Shown: positions 36,394 to 45,288, numbered from the stretch's first letter. The stretch is DNA of 64,000 nt from Streptomyces fumanus (GCF_014655295.1 NZ_BNBI01000002.1:434001-498000); one strand, 5' to 3'. Made by a program: numbers and translations. The notes: generated by a model from the sequence alone, not told the origin.

Positions 36394-37605
36394 ATGCCTC
36401 TCGCGCTTCTGGCCCTCGCGATCGGGGCCTTCGGCATCGGAACGACCGAGTTCGTGATCATGGGTCTGCTGCCCGAGGTCGCGAGTGACTACGGGGTCTC
36501 CATCCCCACCGCCGGATACCTGGTGACCGGCTACGCGCTCGGCGTCATGTTCGGCGCACCGCTGATGACCGTGCTCGGCACCAAGATCCCCCGCAAGCGG
36601 ATGCTGATGCTGCTGATGGGCCTGTTCATCGCCGGCAACCTGCTCTCCGCACTCGCCCCCGCCTTCTCCGTGATGCTGATCGGCCGCGTGGTCGCCTCCC
36701 TGGCCCACGGTGCCTTCTTCGGCATCGGCTCGGTCGTCGCGGCCGACCTGGTCGCGCCCGACAAGAAGGCCGGCGCCATCGCCATGATGTTCACCGGCCT
36801 GACCGTCGCCAACGTCGTGGGCGTCCCGCTGGGCACCCTCGTCGGTCAGTCCGTCGGCTGGCGCGTCACCTTCGCCATCGTCGCCGCGCTGGGCGTCATC
36901 GGCCTGGCCGGCATCGCCAAGCTCGTCCCCGACATGCCCAAGCCGGAGGGCGTCCGGCTGCGGCACGAACTGGCCGCCTTCAAGAACGTCCAGGTCCTGC
37001 TCGCGATGGCGATGACCGTCCTCGGCTTCGGCGGCGTCTTCGCGGCCATCACCTACATCGCGCCGATGATGACCCACGTCACGGGCTTCGCCGACGGCTC
37101 GGTCACCTGGCTGCTGGTCCTCTTCGGCCTCGGCATGGTCGGTGGCAACCTCGTCGGCGGCCGGTTCGCCGACCGTGCCCTGATGCCCATGCTGTACGTC
37201 TCCCTGGGCGCTCTGGCGATCGTGCTCGCCCTTTTCACCGTCACCGCCCACAACAAGATCGCGGCGGCCGTGAGCATCGTCCTGATCGGTGCCTTCGGCT
37301 TCGCCACCGTCCCGCCGCTGCAGAAGCGCGTCCTCGACCAGGCGCACGGCGCCCCGACGCTGGCCTCCGCCGTGAACATCGGCGCCTTCAACCTCGGCAA
37401 CGCGCTGTCCGCCTGGCTGGGCGGCCTGGTCATCGCCGCCGGCCTCGGCTACACCGCCCCGAACTGGGTGGGCGCCGCCCTGGCCGCCGGGGCTCTGGTC
37501 CTCGCCTTCCTGTCGGCCGTCCTGGAGCGGCGGACCGACGCCCCGAGCACCGTCGTCGCGGGCGCGGTGCCCACCGCCGAGCAGCGGGCTGCCGTCCACC
37601 ACTGA
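36394..37605 (+). CDS. MFS exporter (DHA1, arabinose/chloramphenicol type)
   Basis: A 403-residue transporter with 12 helices starting MPLALLALAIGAFGIGTTEFVIMGLLPEVASDYGVSIPTAGYLVTGYALGV, a hallmark of the AraJ/Cmlv branch of DHA1 (the GTTEFxxMGLLPxVA motif). It exports sugars or drugs by proton antiport. Divergent from marR. Codon use is strongly GC3-biased. It ends before a tandem repeat array. Confidence 0.93.
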   Translation: MPLALLALAIGAFGIGTTEFVIMGLLPEVASDYGVSIPTAGYLVTGYALGVMFGAPLMTVLGTKIPRKRMLMLLMGLFIAGNLLSALAPAFSVMLIGRVVASLAHGAFFGIGSVVAADLVAPDKKAGAIAMMFTGLTVANVVGVPLGTLVGQSVGWRVTFAIVAALGVIGLAGIAKLVPDMPKPEGVRLRHELAAFKNVQVLLAMAMTVLGFGGVFAAITYIAPMMTHVTGFADGSVTWLLVLFGLGMVGGNLVGGRFADRALMPMLYVSLGALAIVLALFTVTAHNKIAAAVSIVLIGAFGFATVPPLQKRVLDQAHGAPTLASAVNIGAFNLGNALSAWLGGLVIAAGLGYTAPNWVGAALAAGALVLAFLSAVLERRTDAPSTVVAGAVPTAEQRAAVHH

Positions 37606-37626
37606 ACCCAGGACGGCGGCGGCCAT

Positions 37627-37799
37627 CACCGTCTGCCACCGAACCAACCCCGCGCGGCGGACCACCGTCCGCCACTGGACCAACCCCGCGCGGCGGACCA
37701 CCGTCCGCCACTGGACCAACCCCGTGCGACGGACCACCGCCCGTCACCGAACCAACCTCGTGCAGCGGATCACCGTCCGCCACGGAACGAACCAGATCC
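37627..37799. repeat. Tandem 36-bp repeats, about five units
   Basis: Units begin at 37627, 37663, 37699, 37735 and 37771 (last one incomplete). The core of each reads CACCGTCCGCCACTGGACCA. Units 2 and 3 are nearly identical and the outer ones diverge. Each unit junction can form a GCGGAC/GTCCGC hairpin around CACC. It fills the interval between the MFS and haem-binding genes. Confidence 0.85.
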
Positions 37800-37817
37800 A
37801 CCAAGGAGAAACCCCTG

Positions 37818-38243
37818 ATGTCCACCCCCACCACCGCCGTCGCCCCGCTGACCACCCAGGACGCCGAGGCCCTCGTCGAGGCGGCCCGCCGCGCGGCCGA
37901 GGCCGCCGGGGTCACCGTCAGCATCACCGTCCTCGACGCCGGCGGTCACCTGCTCGCCTTCCGGCGCGATGACCGGGCCGTGCTGATCTCCGGGGAGACC
38001 AGCACCCGCAAGGCGTACACGGCGCTCCAGTTGAACGCCCCCACCGCCGATCTCGTCGACGCGGTCCAGCCCGGCGGACTCTTCCACACCCTGCCCACCG
38101 CGCTGGACCGGCCGCTGCTGTTCATCGCGGGCGGCGTGCCCGTCCACCGGGACGGACGGCTGATCGGCGCGATCGGTGTGGGCGGTGGAGCCCCGGAGCA
38201 GGACCACTCCTTCGCCACGGCCGCCGTCGAGGCCCTGGTCTGA
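37818..38243 (+). CDS. HbpS/GlcG-family haem-binding-like protein
   Basis: A 141-residue DUF336 protein (GlcG/HbpS family): LVEAARRAAEAAGVTVSITVLDAGGHLLAFRRDDRAVLISGETSTRKAYTALQL and GGVPVHRDGRLIGAIGVGGGAPEQDHSFATAAVEAL are the two conserved blocks. HbpS in streptomycetes binds haem and works with a two-component system, but this copy has no signal peptide and no such neighbours, so it is probably a cytoplasmic relative. ATG 37818 has AAGGAGA upstream. Confidence 0.88.
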   Translation: MSTPTTAVAPLTTQDAEALVEAARRAAEAAGVTVSITVLDAGGHLLAFRRDDRAVLISGETSTRKAYTALQLNAPTADLVDAVQPGGLFHTLPTALDRPLLFIAGGVPVHRDGRLIGAIGVGGGAPEQDHSFATAAVEALV

Positions 38244-38291
38244 CGACGACGGCGTACAGGGGCCGGAGTCCCGGTACGGCGGCGGGTCGGT

Positions 38292-39158
38292 TCAGCCCGC
38301 CGCCACCGTCAGGGGAGCGAACCTTCGGCTCCAGTCACCAGGCAGCTCCGTGATGCCGTACGTCATGACCGTGTTGAAGCCGACGGGCACCAGCCCGCGC
38401 TCCTTCGCCCAGGCCAGCAGCTCCTCGTGCCGTGCGTCGATGTCGGTCCGCAGCGGGCGGTCGGTGTGGGCGGCGAGCGAGGCGATCAGTGCCTTCGCCG
38501 TCTCCGTGTCGCGAGCGACCAGCGGGCCCACGACGTGCGTGTCCATGTTGGGCCAGGCGCCCGCGTAGCCGATCAGCCGGCCGCCCTCCTCGGCGACGCG
38601 CAGTTGGTCGGCGAAGGCCGGCAGCCGCGTGATGATGTGCGTGCGGTCCGTGCCGAAGACCTCCTCGTCCAGACGGAGGATCGCGGTGAGGTCCTCCGCG
38701 GTGGCCGCGCGGGTGGCGACCCGGGACCCAGCACCGTCCGGCGTGAAGTGCCCCCGCACCATCTCGGCCCGTCCGGTGGCCTTGAAGCCCAGTTCCTCGT
38801 AGAGCGGGCGGCCGTTCGGAGTGGCGTACAGGGTCAGCGGTGTGGTGCCCATCGCGGAGAGCACATGCCGCATCAGCCGACGGCCGACTCCCTTGCGGCC
38901 GTGGCGTTCGGCGACCAGCACCATGCCGATGGCCGCGAGAGCGGGGCGCCCGTGCGGTCCATACTCGGTGACGGCGCAGGCACCGACGAGACCGCCCTCG
39001 GGGTCGTCGATGCCGTAGCCCCTTCCGGCCGTGAGCAGGAGGCTCCACTTGTGCTCTTCGCGTGGCCACCTCCGGTCCTCGGACAGGTCGGCGCAGACGG
39101 CGAGATCGCGAAGCGTCAGACGGCGGATCGGCAGAGCGGTGAGGGAAGAGGTCGGCAC
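38292..39158 (-). CDS. Two-domain GNAT-family acetyltransferase
   Basis: A protein of about 288 residues. The N-terminal GNAT domain carries GMVLVAERHGRKGVGRRLMRHVLSAM (acetyl-CoA loop) and YATPNGRPLYEELGFKATG. The C-terminal part resembles the YitH/DUF acetyltransferase half (LDEEVFGTDRTHIITRLP...GPLVARDTETAKALIASL). The start is uncertain: GTG 39158 is a sensible choice but has no clear ribosome site; the frame is open to 39293, across parS site 11. Confidence 0.78.
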   Translation of the reverse strand: MPTSSLTALPIRRLTLRDLAVCADLSEDRRWPREEHKWSLLLTAGRGYGIDDPEGGLVGACAVTEYGPHGRPALAAIGMVLVAERHGRKGVGRRLMRHVLSAMGTTPLTLYATPNGRPLYEELGFKATGRAEMVRGHFTPDGAGSRVATRAATAEDLTAILRLDEEVFGTDRTHIITRLPAFADQLRVAEEGGRLIGYAGAWPNMDTHVVGPLVARDTETAKALIASLAAHTDRPLRTDIDARHEELLAWAKERGLVPVGFNTVMTYGITELPGDWSRRFAPLTVAAG

Positions 39159-39265
39159 GGAGGTCAGGCTGACCGACGCGGACCCTCGCCGTCCACCTGT
39201 TTGCCCTGAGACGTGGGAGCTTTTGGCCAAGTCGTGGTCGGCTGTGCGGCGCGTGGTCACCCCGC

Positions 39266-39279
39266 GTTTCACGTGAAAC
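39266..39279. promoter_or_regulatory. parS site 11 (exact)
   Basis: Exact GTTTCACGTGAAAC between the GNAT and Nudix genes, upstream of the chosen GNAT start. Confidence 0.95.
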
Positions 39280-39367
39280 ATCGCCGGGGGCACGCTGGCG
39301 CGCTCTCGGAAGCGGACCGATGGCGGCCGGGCAGGGCAAACGTGTCGAAGAGATCGTCCGCCCGGGG

Positions 39368-39850
39368 TCAGCCCAGATCATGCGCGTGCAGGGCACGGAC
39401 CCCTTCGATGTTGCCGTCCAGATAGTGCCGCAGCGACAGCGGTACGAGATGGACGGAGGCGATGCCGACCCGGGTGAACGGGACCCGGACGATCTCGTAC
39501 TCGCCGGCCGGTTCCTCGACCTCGGGGCCGTGCCGCTGGGCCGGGTCCATGGATTCCAGGTGGCAGACGAAGAAGTGCTGCACCTTCACCCCGGTCGTGG
39601 CGGCGTCCTCGCCGATGTGCTCCACCGTGTCGACGAAGCAGGGAACCACGTCGGTGATCTTCGCGCCGAGTTCTTCGTGCACCTCACGGTGGAGCGCGTC
39701 GACGACGGTCGTGTCCTCCGGCTCGACACCACCACCGGGAGTGACCCAGTACGGATCCACACCGGGCTTGGTGCGCTTGATCAGGATCAGGTCGTCGCCG
39801 TCCAGGAGAACGGCACGAGCGGTGCGCTTGACCACGGGTCGGACGGTCAT
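39368..39850 (-). CDS. Nudix hydrolase
   Basis: A 160-residue Nudix protein. The Nudix box is GGGVEPEDTTVVDALHREVHEELGA (about residues 38-62), consistent with GX5EX7REUXEEXGU. It cleaves nucleoside diphosphate-linked substrates; which one is unknown. ATG 39850 is used. A one-mismatch parS lies just upstream. Confidence 0.9.
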   Translation of the reverse strand: MTVRPVVKRTARAVLLDGDDLILIKRTKPGVDPYWVTPGGGVEPEDTTVVDALHREVHEELGAKITDVVPCFVDTVEHIGEDAATTGVKVQHFFVCHLESMDPAQRHGPEVEEPAGEYEIVRVPFTRVGIASVHLVPLSLRHYLDGNIEGVRALHAHDLG

Positions 39851-39871
39851 GGGAGAAATGTGGCCCGGCTG

Positions 39872-39885
39872 GTTCCACGTGAAAC
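39872..39885. promoter_or_regulatory. parS site 12 (one mismatch)
   Basis: GTTCCACGTGAAAC, one base off consensus, upstream of the Nudix gene start. Confidence 0.7.
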
Positions 39886-39955
39886 ATCCCGGAACGCCCT
39901 CACAAGACCCGGCGGACGACGCCCTACGGCGGATGTCGTAGCTCGGAAAACCGGC

Positions 39956-40861
39956 TCAGCTCCAGTCGGCCGCCGCCCGAAGGAGCCACTCGTGGGCCCG
40001 CGCTATGTGCGGCAACGCCAGCGTGCCGGTGCGCACCGCGAGGAAGTACGTCCGCAGCGGGGGGACCGCCGGATGGTGCAGGGCGACAAGATCACCGCGC
40101 TCCAGTGCGTCCGCGCCCAGATAGCGGGGCAGTACCGCCAGCCCGGCACCCGCGACCGCGCAGGCGAGAACCGCGCGCAGGTCGGGGACGATGACCGTTC
40201 CGGGGGCGGCTGGGCAGAGGTCGAAGACGGAAGACCAGTACCGGGCCACGAACGGCAGCGACTCGTGCACCTCGATCACGGGCACCTGCTCCAGCACGGC
40301 CATGTCACCCCCGCCTCGCGTCCCCGCACCGATCTGCTTGGCCCAGCGCGGCGCGGCGACCAGGACGAGTTCCTCGTCGCAGAGCGGGGTCGCCGTGAGC
40401 AGCGCGCCACGCGGACGGGCCGTGCTGATGACAAGATCGTGCAGTCCGGCGGCCAGCCCCTCCAGCGCCTCTTCGGCAGTGGCTAAGGAGGCGCGCAGGG
40501 CCAGACCCTGCCCGTCCTCGCCGCTCAGCTCGCTGAGCGCGGGCAGCGCCCGTTCGGCGATGAACTCGGGCGGCCCGGCCAGATGCAGCGTCCGTAAGGA
40601 GGACGCTTCGTCGAGCCCCGACTCGGCTATCTCCAGCAGGGCGTCGAGATGGGGCGCTGCCTTGTGCGCCAGTTCGTCGCCGATGGTCGTCGGGGTGACG
40701 CCCCGGGCCTGGCGTAAGAACAGGGGCCGGCCGAGCTGCCGTTCCAGGGTGCGGATCTGCGAGGTGACGGCCGGCTGCGAGAGGCCGAGCAGGGCGGCGG
40801 CACGGGTGAAGGAACCGGCCCGGTGCACGGTCACGAAGGTGCGCAGCAAGGCCAGATCCAC
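39956..40861 (-). CDS. LysR-family transcriptional regulator
   Basis: A 301-residue LTTR. HTH: LALLRTFVTVHRAGSFTRAAALLGLSQPAVTSQIRTLERQLGRPLFLRQARG (residues 2-53). C-terminal co-inducer domain follows. GTG 40861 with GGAAGGG upstream gives the conserved start; the frame upstream to 41566 is a shadow. Its target is unclear: the nearest upstream gene is the cystathionine lyase-like gene, which runs in the same direction. Confidence 0.9.
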   Translation of the reverse strand: MDLALLRTFVTVHRAGSFTRAAALLGLSQPAVTSQIRTLERQLGRPLFLRQARGVTPTTIGDELAHKAAPHLDALLEIAESGLDEASSLRTLHLAGPPEFIAERALPALSELSGEDGQGLALRASLATAEEALEGLAAGLHDLVISTARPRGALLTATPLCDEELVLVAAPRWAKQIGAGTRGGGDMAVLEQVPVIEVHESLPFVARYWSSVFDLCPAAPGTVIVPDLRAVLACAVAGAGLAVLPRYLGADALERGDLVALHHPAVPPLRTYFLAVRTGTLALPHIARAHEWLLRAAADWS

Positions 40862-41154
40862 GAAAACCCTTCCCCTCTTCCGCCCTTCTCCCAGCCCCCC
40901 GGCACCGCCCAGCCATAAAAATGGCGATGAGTCGCTGCCGCTACTGTGATTGGACACTGACACAGAGTCAACTAGCCTTGTCCGCACGGTTCTTGCGCGC
41001 GGAACCGGGGCGGTTCGAGCCACGAGGGGGGAGGCTCGGACCGCCCGCCCTTCGGCGCGCCCTTCGGCGGCCCGGGCCTTGGCAGCCCGGCCCGTCCCGG
41101 CGCCCGGACGGCGGACTGTGCCGAGACGTGCCGGACGGCGGACGTGCCGAGCGG

Positions 41155-42414
41155 TCAGTCCGCGGAAGCGTCCAGCGCCCGCAGAAGGTCGGCGACCAGG
41201 TCGTCGGGGTCCTCCGCACCGACCGACAGCCGGATGAAGCCCTCCGGCACAGCGTCCCCGCCCCAGCGCCCGCGCCGCTCGGCCGTGGACCGTACGCCGC
41301 CGAAGCTCGTCGCGTCGTCCACGAGCCGCAGCGCGTCGAGGAAACGGTCCGCACGCGCGCGCGTAGGCAGCGTGAAGGAGACCACGCACCCGAAGCGCCG
41401 CATCTGCTGGGCGGCGATCTTGTGCGAGGGGTCGTCCGGCAGTCCGGGATAGCGCAGCCCGGTCACCTCGGGCCGTTCCCGCAGGGCCTCGGCGACCCTC
41501 AGGGCGGTGGCGTCCTGCCGGTCGACCCGCATCTGGAGCGTGGCGATCGAGCGGTGCGCGAGCCACGCCTCCATCGGGCCGGGGATGGCCCCGACGATCT
41601 TGCGCCAGCGTCGTACCGCGGTCATCGCCTCGCCGCCGCGGCCGACGACGTACCCCAGAAGGATGTCACCGTGCCCCGTGAGCTGCTTGGTGCCGCTGGC
41701 CACGGAGAAGTCGGCGCCCAGCTCCAGCGGACGCTGCCCGAGCGGGGTGGCGAGGGTGTTGTCGACGGCGACCAGGGCGCCACGCGCGTGTGCCGCATCG
41801 ACCAGCCGCCGGATGTCGCACACGTCGAGCCCCGGGTTCGACGGCGACTCGATCCACAGCAGCTTCGCCCCGTCCAGCAGATCGAGCTGGGCGTCACCAC
41901 CGGTGGGCGCGGTACGCACCTCGACGCCGTACGCCTCGAGCTGCGCCCGCGCGAGGGGCAGCGCCTGGTAGCCGTCGTTCGGCAGGACGACCGCGTCCCC
42001 GGCGCGCACCTGGGAGAAGAGCACTGACGAGATCGCCGCCATGCCCGAGGCGAACACGAGCGTCTCGACGTCGTCCCGTCCCGGCGCCTCCAGCTCGCCG
42101 ATGGCGCTCTCCAGCAGCGTCCAGGTCGGATTCTCGTCCCGGCCGTAGGTGTAGGGGCCGGTGGGGTCGCCCGGCAGGTGGAAATGGGCGGCGAACACGG
42201 GACCGGGCAGCGTCGGCTCGTGCTTGACCGGCTCAGGCAGCCCGGCGCGCACCGCCCGCGTGCCGTCCCCGGCCCCCTGCGCAAGCGCCGCCGCCCGCGG
42301 AAGCGCCGCTGTCCGGGGAGGCACCGCCGCCTGGTGAGGCGTCGTCTCCGCTCCGTCCGCGGCGCCCCGCTCGCCGTCCCCGGAGGCTCGCCCGCTGGTC
42401 GCGGAATCGCTCAT
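41155..42414 (-). CDS. Trans-sulfuration enzyme family PLP protein (cystathionine gamma-lyase/synthase type)
   Basis: A 419-residue fold-type I PLP enzyme. The first ~45 residues are an Ala-rich extension. PLP-binding elements: YGRDENPTWTLLESAIGELE, ETLVFASGMAAISSVL, VDNTLATPLGQRPLELGADFSVASGTKQLTGHGDILLG with the Schiff-base Lys in SGTKQ. It interconverts cysteine, homocysteine and cystathionine; lyase versus synthase cannot be told from motifs. The stop overlaps the start region of the phosphatase gene (42411-42414), giving likely coupling. Confidence 0.88.
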   Translation of the reverse strand: MSDSATSGRASGDGERGAADGAETTPHQAAVPPRTAALPRAAALAQGAGDGTRAVRAGLPEPVKHEPTLPGPVFAAHFHLPGDPTGPYTYGRDENPTWTLLESAIGELEAPGRDDVETLVFASGMAAISSVLFSQVRAGDAVVLPNDGYQALPLARAQLEAYGVEVRTAPTGGDAQLDLLDGAKLLWIESPSNPGLDVCDIRRLVDAAHARGALVAVDNTLATPLGQRPLELGADFSVASGTKQLTGHGDILLGYVVGRGGEAMTAVRRWRKIVGAIPGPMEAWLAHRSIATLQMRVDRQDATALRVAEALRERPEVTGLRYPGLPDDPSHKIAAQQMRRFGCVVSFTLPTRARADRFLDALRLVDDATSFGGVRSTAERRGRWGGDAVPEGFIRLSVGAEDPDDLVADLLRALDASAD

Positions 42415-42905
42415 GCCGCTCGTCCTTCCACTTGCTCGCGTACCGCGGCGAGCAGACCGCCGCTCGCCGCCTCCACCATCTCAAGGCACTCCTCGAAGCC
42501 GTCCACGCCCCCGTAGTACGGGTCCGGCACATCGAGGTCGTCGGGGCCGGCGGCGGGATCGTAGGACCGCAGCAGGCGCACCTTGGCCGCGTCGCGCTCC
42601 GTGGGTGCCAGGCGGCGCAGCGCCCCGAGGTGGCCGGAGTCGAGGGCGATGACGAGGTCCAGGCGGGAGAACCAGGAGGCGTGGAACTGCCTGGCCGTGT
42701 GGTCCAGGACGTAGCCGTTCTCCTCCAGGACGGCCAGGGTGCGCGGGTCGGCGCCCTCGCCCTCGTGCCAGCCACCCGTGCCGGCGCTGTCGACCGCCAC
42801 CTGGTCGTCGAGTCCGGCGTCCGCCACGCGCGCGCGGAAGACGGCCTCGGCCATCGGGGAGCGGCAGATGTTGCCGGTGCAGACGAAACAGACGCGGTAG
42901 GTCAT
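42411..42905 (-). CDS. Low-molecular-weight protein tyrosine phosphatase
   Basis: A 164-residue LMW-PTP. The P-loop CTGNICRS (CX5R(S/T), about residues 9-16) and the general acid loop DVPDPYYGG (about 128-136) are intact. Cytoplasmic phosphatase of phosphotyrosine or arginine. The stop TGA overlaps the ATG of the downstream PLP-enzyme gene, so they are one transcription unit. Confidence 0.93.
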   Translation of the reverse strand: MTYRVCFVCTGNICRSPMAEAVFRARVADAGLDDQVAVDSAGTGGWHEGEGADPRTLAVLEENGYVLDHTARQFHASWFSRLDLVIALDSGHLGALRRLAPTERDAAKVRLLRSYDPAAGPDDLDVPDPYYGGVDGFEECLEMVEAASGGLLAAVREQVEGRAA

Positions 42906-42909
42906 CGGG

Positions 42910-43287
42910 TCAGTCCTTGTCGGGAAGGACCATGTTCAGGGCCCAGGAGACGATCGACACGATCAGGCCGCCGAGGACGGCGGTCCAGAAACCCTCCACG
43001 TGGAAGCTGAGGTCGAGCTTGTCGGCCAGCCACGAGGTGAGCAGCAGCATCAGCGCGTTGACCACCAGGGTGAACAGGCCCAGGGTCAGGACGAACAGCG
43101 GAAAGGTCAGCACCCGCACGACCGGCTTGACCAGCAGGTTGACCAGACCGAACACCAGGGCGACGAGGATCAGCGTCCCGGTCTTCTTGCCGGTGCTGCC
43201 CCCGGTCAGGGTGATCTTGTCGACCAGCCACACGGCGACGGCCAGCGCCCCCGCGTTGGCGATCGTCTTGACTAGGAAATTCATCAT
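42910..43287 (-). CDS. Phage holin family (superfamily IV-like) membrane protein
   Basis: A 125-residue protein with four hydrophobic helices (MNFLVKTIANAGALAVAVWLV; TLILVALVFGLVNLLVKPVVRVL; FVLTLGLFTLVVNALMLLLTSWL; GFWTAVLGGLIVSIVSWALNMVL). It matches the DUF360/holin IV family common in bacterial chromosomes, not evidence of a prophage. ATG 43287 or 43284. It lies just upstream of the phosphatase gene. Confidence 0.82.
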   Translation of the reverse strand: MMNFLVKTIANAGALAVAVWLVDKITLTGGSTGKKTGTLILVALVFGLVNLLVKPVVRVLTFPLFVLTLGLFTLVVNALMLLLTSWLADKLDLSFHVEGFWTAVLGGLIVSIVSWALNMVLPDKD

Positions 43288-43346
43288 GTGTCTGATCGTG
43301 GCAGACACGCACGGAAACGAACGGTGAGGCAGGGGCGGACGAGGCG

Positions 43347-43664
43347 ATGAAGGCATTCCGGCTGGACGAACTGGAGGCGGAGCGCGCCGCCAACGACGGG
43401 GCCTACCTGCAGTTCCTGCGGGAGCGGAACATGTCGGTCGGCCTGTACGCGCTCGACGCGGGCACCAGCGACCCGCAGCAGCCGCACCAGCAGGACGAGG
43501 TGTACTTCGTCGTCAGCGGCCGCGCCGCGATCACCGTCGGCATGGAGACGACCGAGGTGGCGCGGGGCAGCGTGGTGTACGTGCCGGCCGGCGTCGCCCA
43601 CAAGTTCCACCACATCAGCGAGGACCTGCGGGTTCTGGTGGTGTTCTCTCCGCCCGAGAGCTGA
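43347..43664 (+). CDS. Cupin-domain protein
   Basis: A 105-residue single cupin barrel: PHQQDEVYFVVSGRAAITVGMETTEVARGSVVYVPAGVAHKFHHI. Metal ligands are likely the His and Glu residues of HQQDE and the later HKFHH. Catalytic role unknown. ATG 43347 diverges from the holin-like gene. Confidence 0.88.
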   Translation: MKAFRLDELEAERAANDGAYLQFLRERNMSVGLYALDAGTSDPQQPHQQDEVYFVVSGRAAITVGMETTEVARGSVVYVPAGVAHKFHHISEDLRVLVVFSPPES

Positions 43665-43709
43665 CCCGCCGCCTCCGGGTTCCCTAGGGGATCGGTCAGG
43701 GGGAGACAA

Positions 43710-43747
43710 GGGCCGCGGAGCCCCCGCGCGGTCCCGCGGCGGCCCTA
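43710..43747 (+). terminator. Hairpin after cupin gene
   Basis: GGGCCGCGG and CCGCGGCGGCCC pair with one bulge around a loop of about 14 bases; 45 bp downstream of the cupin stop. Confidence 0.5.
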
Positions 43748-43842
43748 GCATCGAGGCAGGACGTCAGAGAAGTCCCGGTCACCGAGGGACCCGGCAGGAG
43801 TACGGGCCCGAGGTGACGGGCGGAGAGATGAGGACGAGGGCG

Positions 43843-44055
43843 ATGCGAGAGATCTTCACGGGACTGCCGTGGTGGGTGAAGTGGATCGCGGTGCCGGTCA
43901 TCGCCCTGGTCGTGTTCGGCGGCCTGATCGCCAGCGTCGTCGGCTTCGTGGTCGCACTGCTGTTCAAGCTGCTGATCTTCGTGGCACTGGTGGGCGGACT
44001 GATCTACGTCGTACGGAAGTTCATGTCCAGTTCCTCGTCCCGCGGCGACTGGTGA
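43843..44055 (+). CDS. DUF5326 small membrane protein
   Basis: A 70-residue protein with two helices (WWVKWIAVPVIALVVFGGLIASVVGFVVALLFKLLIFVALVGGLIYVV) and a basic C-terminus. Matches DUF5326, found in streptomycetes directly upstream of ssgR. ATG 43843 gives MREIFTGLPWW; ATG 43828 and 43813 are alternatives. Function unknown. Confidence 0.82.
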   Translation: MREIFTGLPWWVKWIAVPVIALVVFGGLIASVVGFVVALLFKLLIFVALVGGLIYVVRKFMSSSSSRGDW

Positions 44056-44094
44056 GGACCACGGGGCACCGGTGGGGGTGACGGCAATCACCGG

Positions 44095-44116
44095 TTCCCT
44101 CGCGCGAGGGAAGTTT
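44095..44116 (+). terminator. Terminator before ssgR
   Basis: Perfect 18-base palindrome TTCCCTCGCGCGAGGGAA (44095-44112) followed by GTTTT. A compact intrinsic terminator for the DUF5326 transcript. Confidence 0.7.
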
Positions 44117-44250
44117 TCCGGACCGACCGTATGCGTGCGGTGACCGGCCGTTAGAGTCCGGAACTCGACGCGGGGACGACCCCCGCGAGCGGCGTACCCC
44201 CACCCGTGTTCCCCGCACGGGGCTGCCCTCTCGCGCTCCGGGAGTGACCC

Positions 44251-45288
44251 ATGGCCACGGCTGACACCGCACCACCCGCCCCTCTGCGCACGCTCCCCGT
44301 GCAGCCCCGCTCCACACCCCCCGCCGCGGAGGCCCCCTCTCCGGACCGGCCCTCCGCCGGGCCGCCCGCCCGGACCCCCGCCGCGAAGACCTCCGGCACG
44401 GACACCGACACCACGAGGACATCCACCTCAAGAACCACCCCCACGAGAACCTCCACCACGAGAACCTCCACCACGAGAACCTCCACCACGAGGACCTCCT
44501 CTGCGGAGACCTCCGACGCGGAAGTGCCCGTCACCGAGGTGCCCGCCGGGACGCTCATCGGTTCCGTGCAGCGGGCGATGCGCCTCCTGGAGTGCGTCGC
44601 CAGGCACCGCTCCGGCGCCCCCGCCAAGCAGTTGGCCCGGGAGACGGGACTGGCCCTGCCCACCGCCTACCACCTGCTGCGGACGCTGGCCCACGAGGGC
44701 TATCTCCGCCGTGAGAAGGGGCTGTTCTTCCTCGGTGAGGCGGCCGAGCGGCTCAGCAGCAGCGGGGCGCAGCAGAAACGTCGCGGCATGGTCGTCGACG
44801 CGCTCGCCCGCTGGCGGGACACGATCGGCGTACCGGTGTACTACGCGGTGTACCGGGAGGGGGAGATCGACGTCATGTGTGTCTCCGACACTCCCGGCAA
44901 CCCGGCGGTGGAGGAGTGGGCCGACTTCCGCGAGACCGGGCACGCGCACGCCATCGGCCAGTGTCTGCTGGCCCAGCTCGACGAAGAGGCCCGCCGGGAC
45001 CACCTCGCCCGCCATCCGGCGCAGCCCGTCACCCCGTACACCGTGCGGGACGGCCAGAGCCTGCTGAAAAGGCTCGAACGGATGCCTGTCGGACCGGTGA
45101 CCGAGCATCAGCAGTACGCCCTGGGCACGGTGTGCGCGGCGATCCCGATCACCGTCGGCACCACACCGGCGACGATGGCCATCTCCTTGCCCGTCCAGCA
45201 TGCGGACCGACTGCTGCCGGCGGCACAGCGGCTCCAGCGCGAAGTGGGGCGGCTGCTGGGGTCACTGGAAATCTCTATCAGTATCTGA
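44251..45288 (+). CDS. ssgR: SsgR, IclR-family activator of ssgA
   Basis: A 345-residue IclR-type regulator. The first ~85 residues are disordered and contain a TTRTS-type repeat encoded by 15-bp DNA repeats. The winged helix is GSVQRAMRLLECVARHRSGAPAKQLARETGLALPTAYHLLRTLAHEGYLRREKGLF, followed by the IclR ligand domain. In S. coelicolor SsgR activates ssgA and is needed for normal sporulation; here ssgA starts 99 bp downstream. ATG 44251 may not be the true start; the conserved part begins near residue 105. Confidence 0.88.
   Translation: MATADTAPPAPLRTLPVQPRSTPPAAEAPSPDRPSAGPPARTPAAKTSGTDTDTTRTSTSRTTPTRTSTTRTSTTRTSTTRTSSAETSDAEVPVTEVPAGTLIGSVQRAMRLLECVARHRSGAPAKQLARETGLALPTAYHLLRTLAHEGYLRREKGLFFLGEAAERLSSSGAQQKRRGMVVDALARWRDTIGVPVYYAVYREGEIDVMCVSDTPGNPAVEEWADFRETGHAHAIGQCLLAQLDEEARRDHLARHPAQPVTPYTVRDGQSLLKRLERMPVGPVTEHQQYALGTVCAAIPITVGTTPATMAISLPVQHADRLLPAAQRLQREVGRLLGSLEISISI
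44415..44500 (+). repeat. 15-bp in-frame tandem repeats in ssgR
   Basis: Copies close to ACGAGAACCTCCACC repeat about every 15 bp and encode TRTST units in the N-terminal region of SsgR. Confidence 0.75.

Noticed and set aside
37627..37799. Tandem repeats considered as a CRISPR array
   Set aside because: Repeats are directly adjacent with no unique spacers and no cas genes nearby.
42910..43287. Holin-like protein taken as evidence of a prophage
   Set aside because: No other phage genes nearby; this family is common in ordinary chromosomes.
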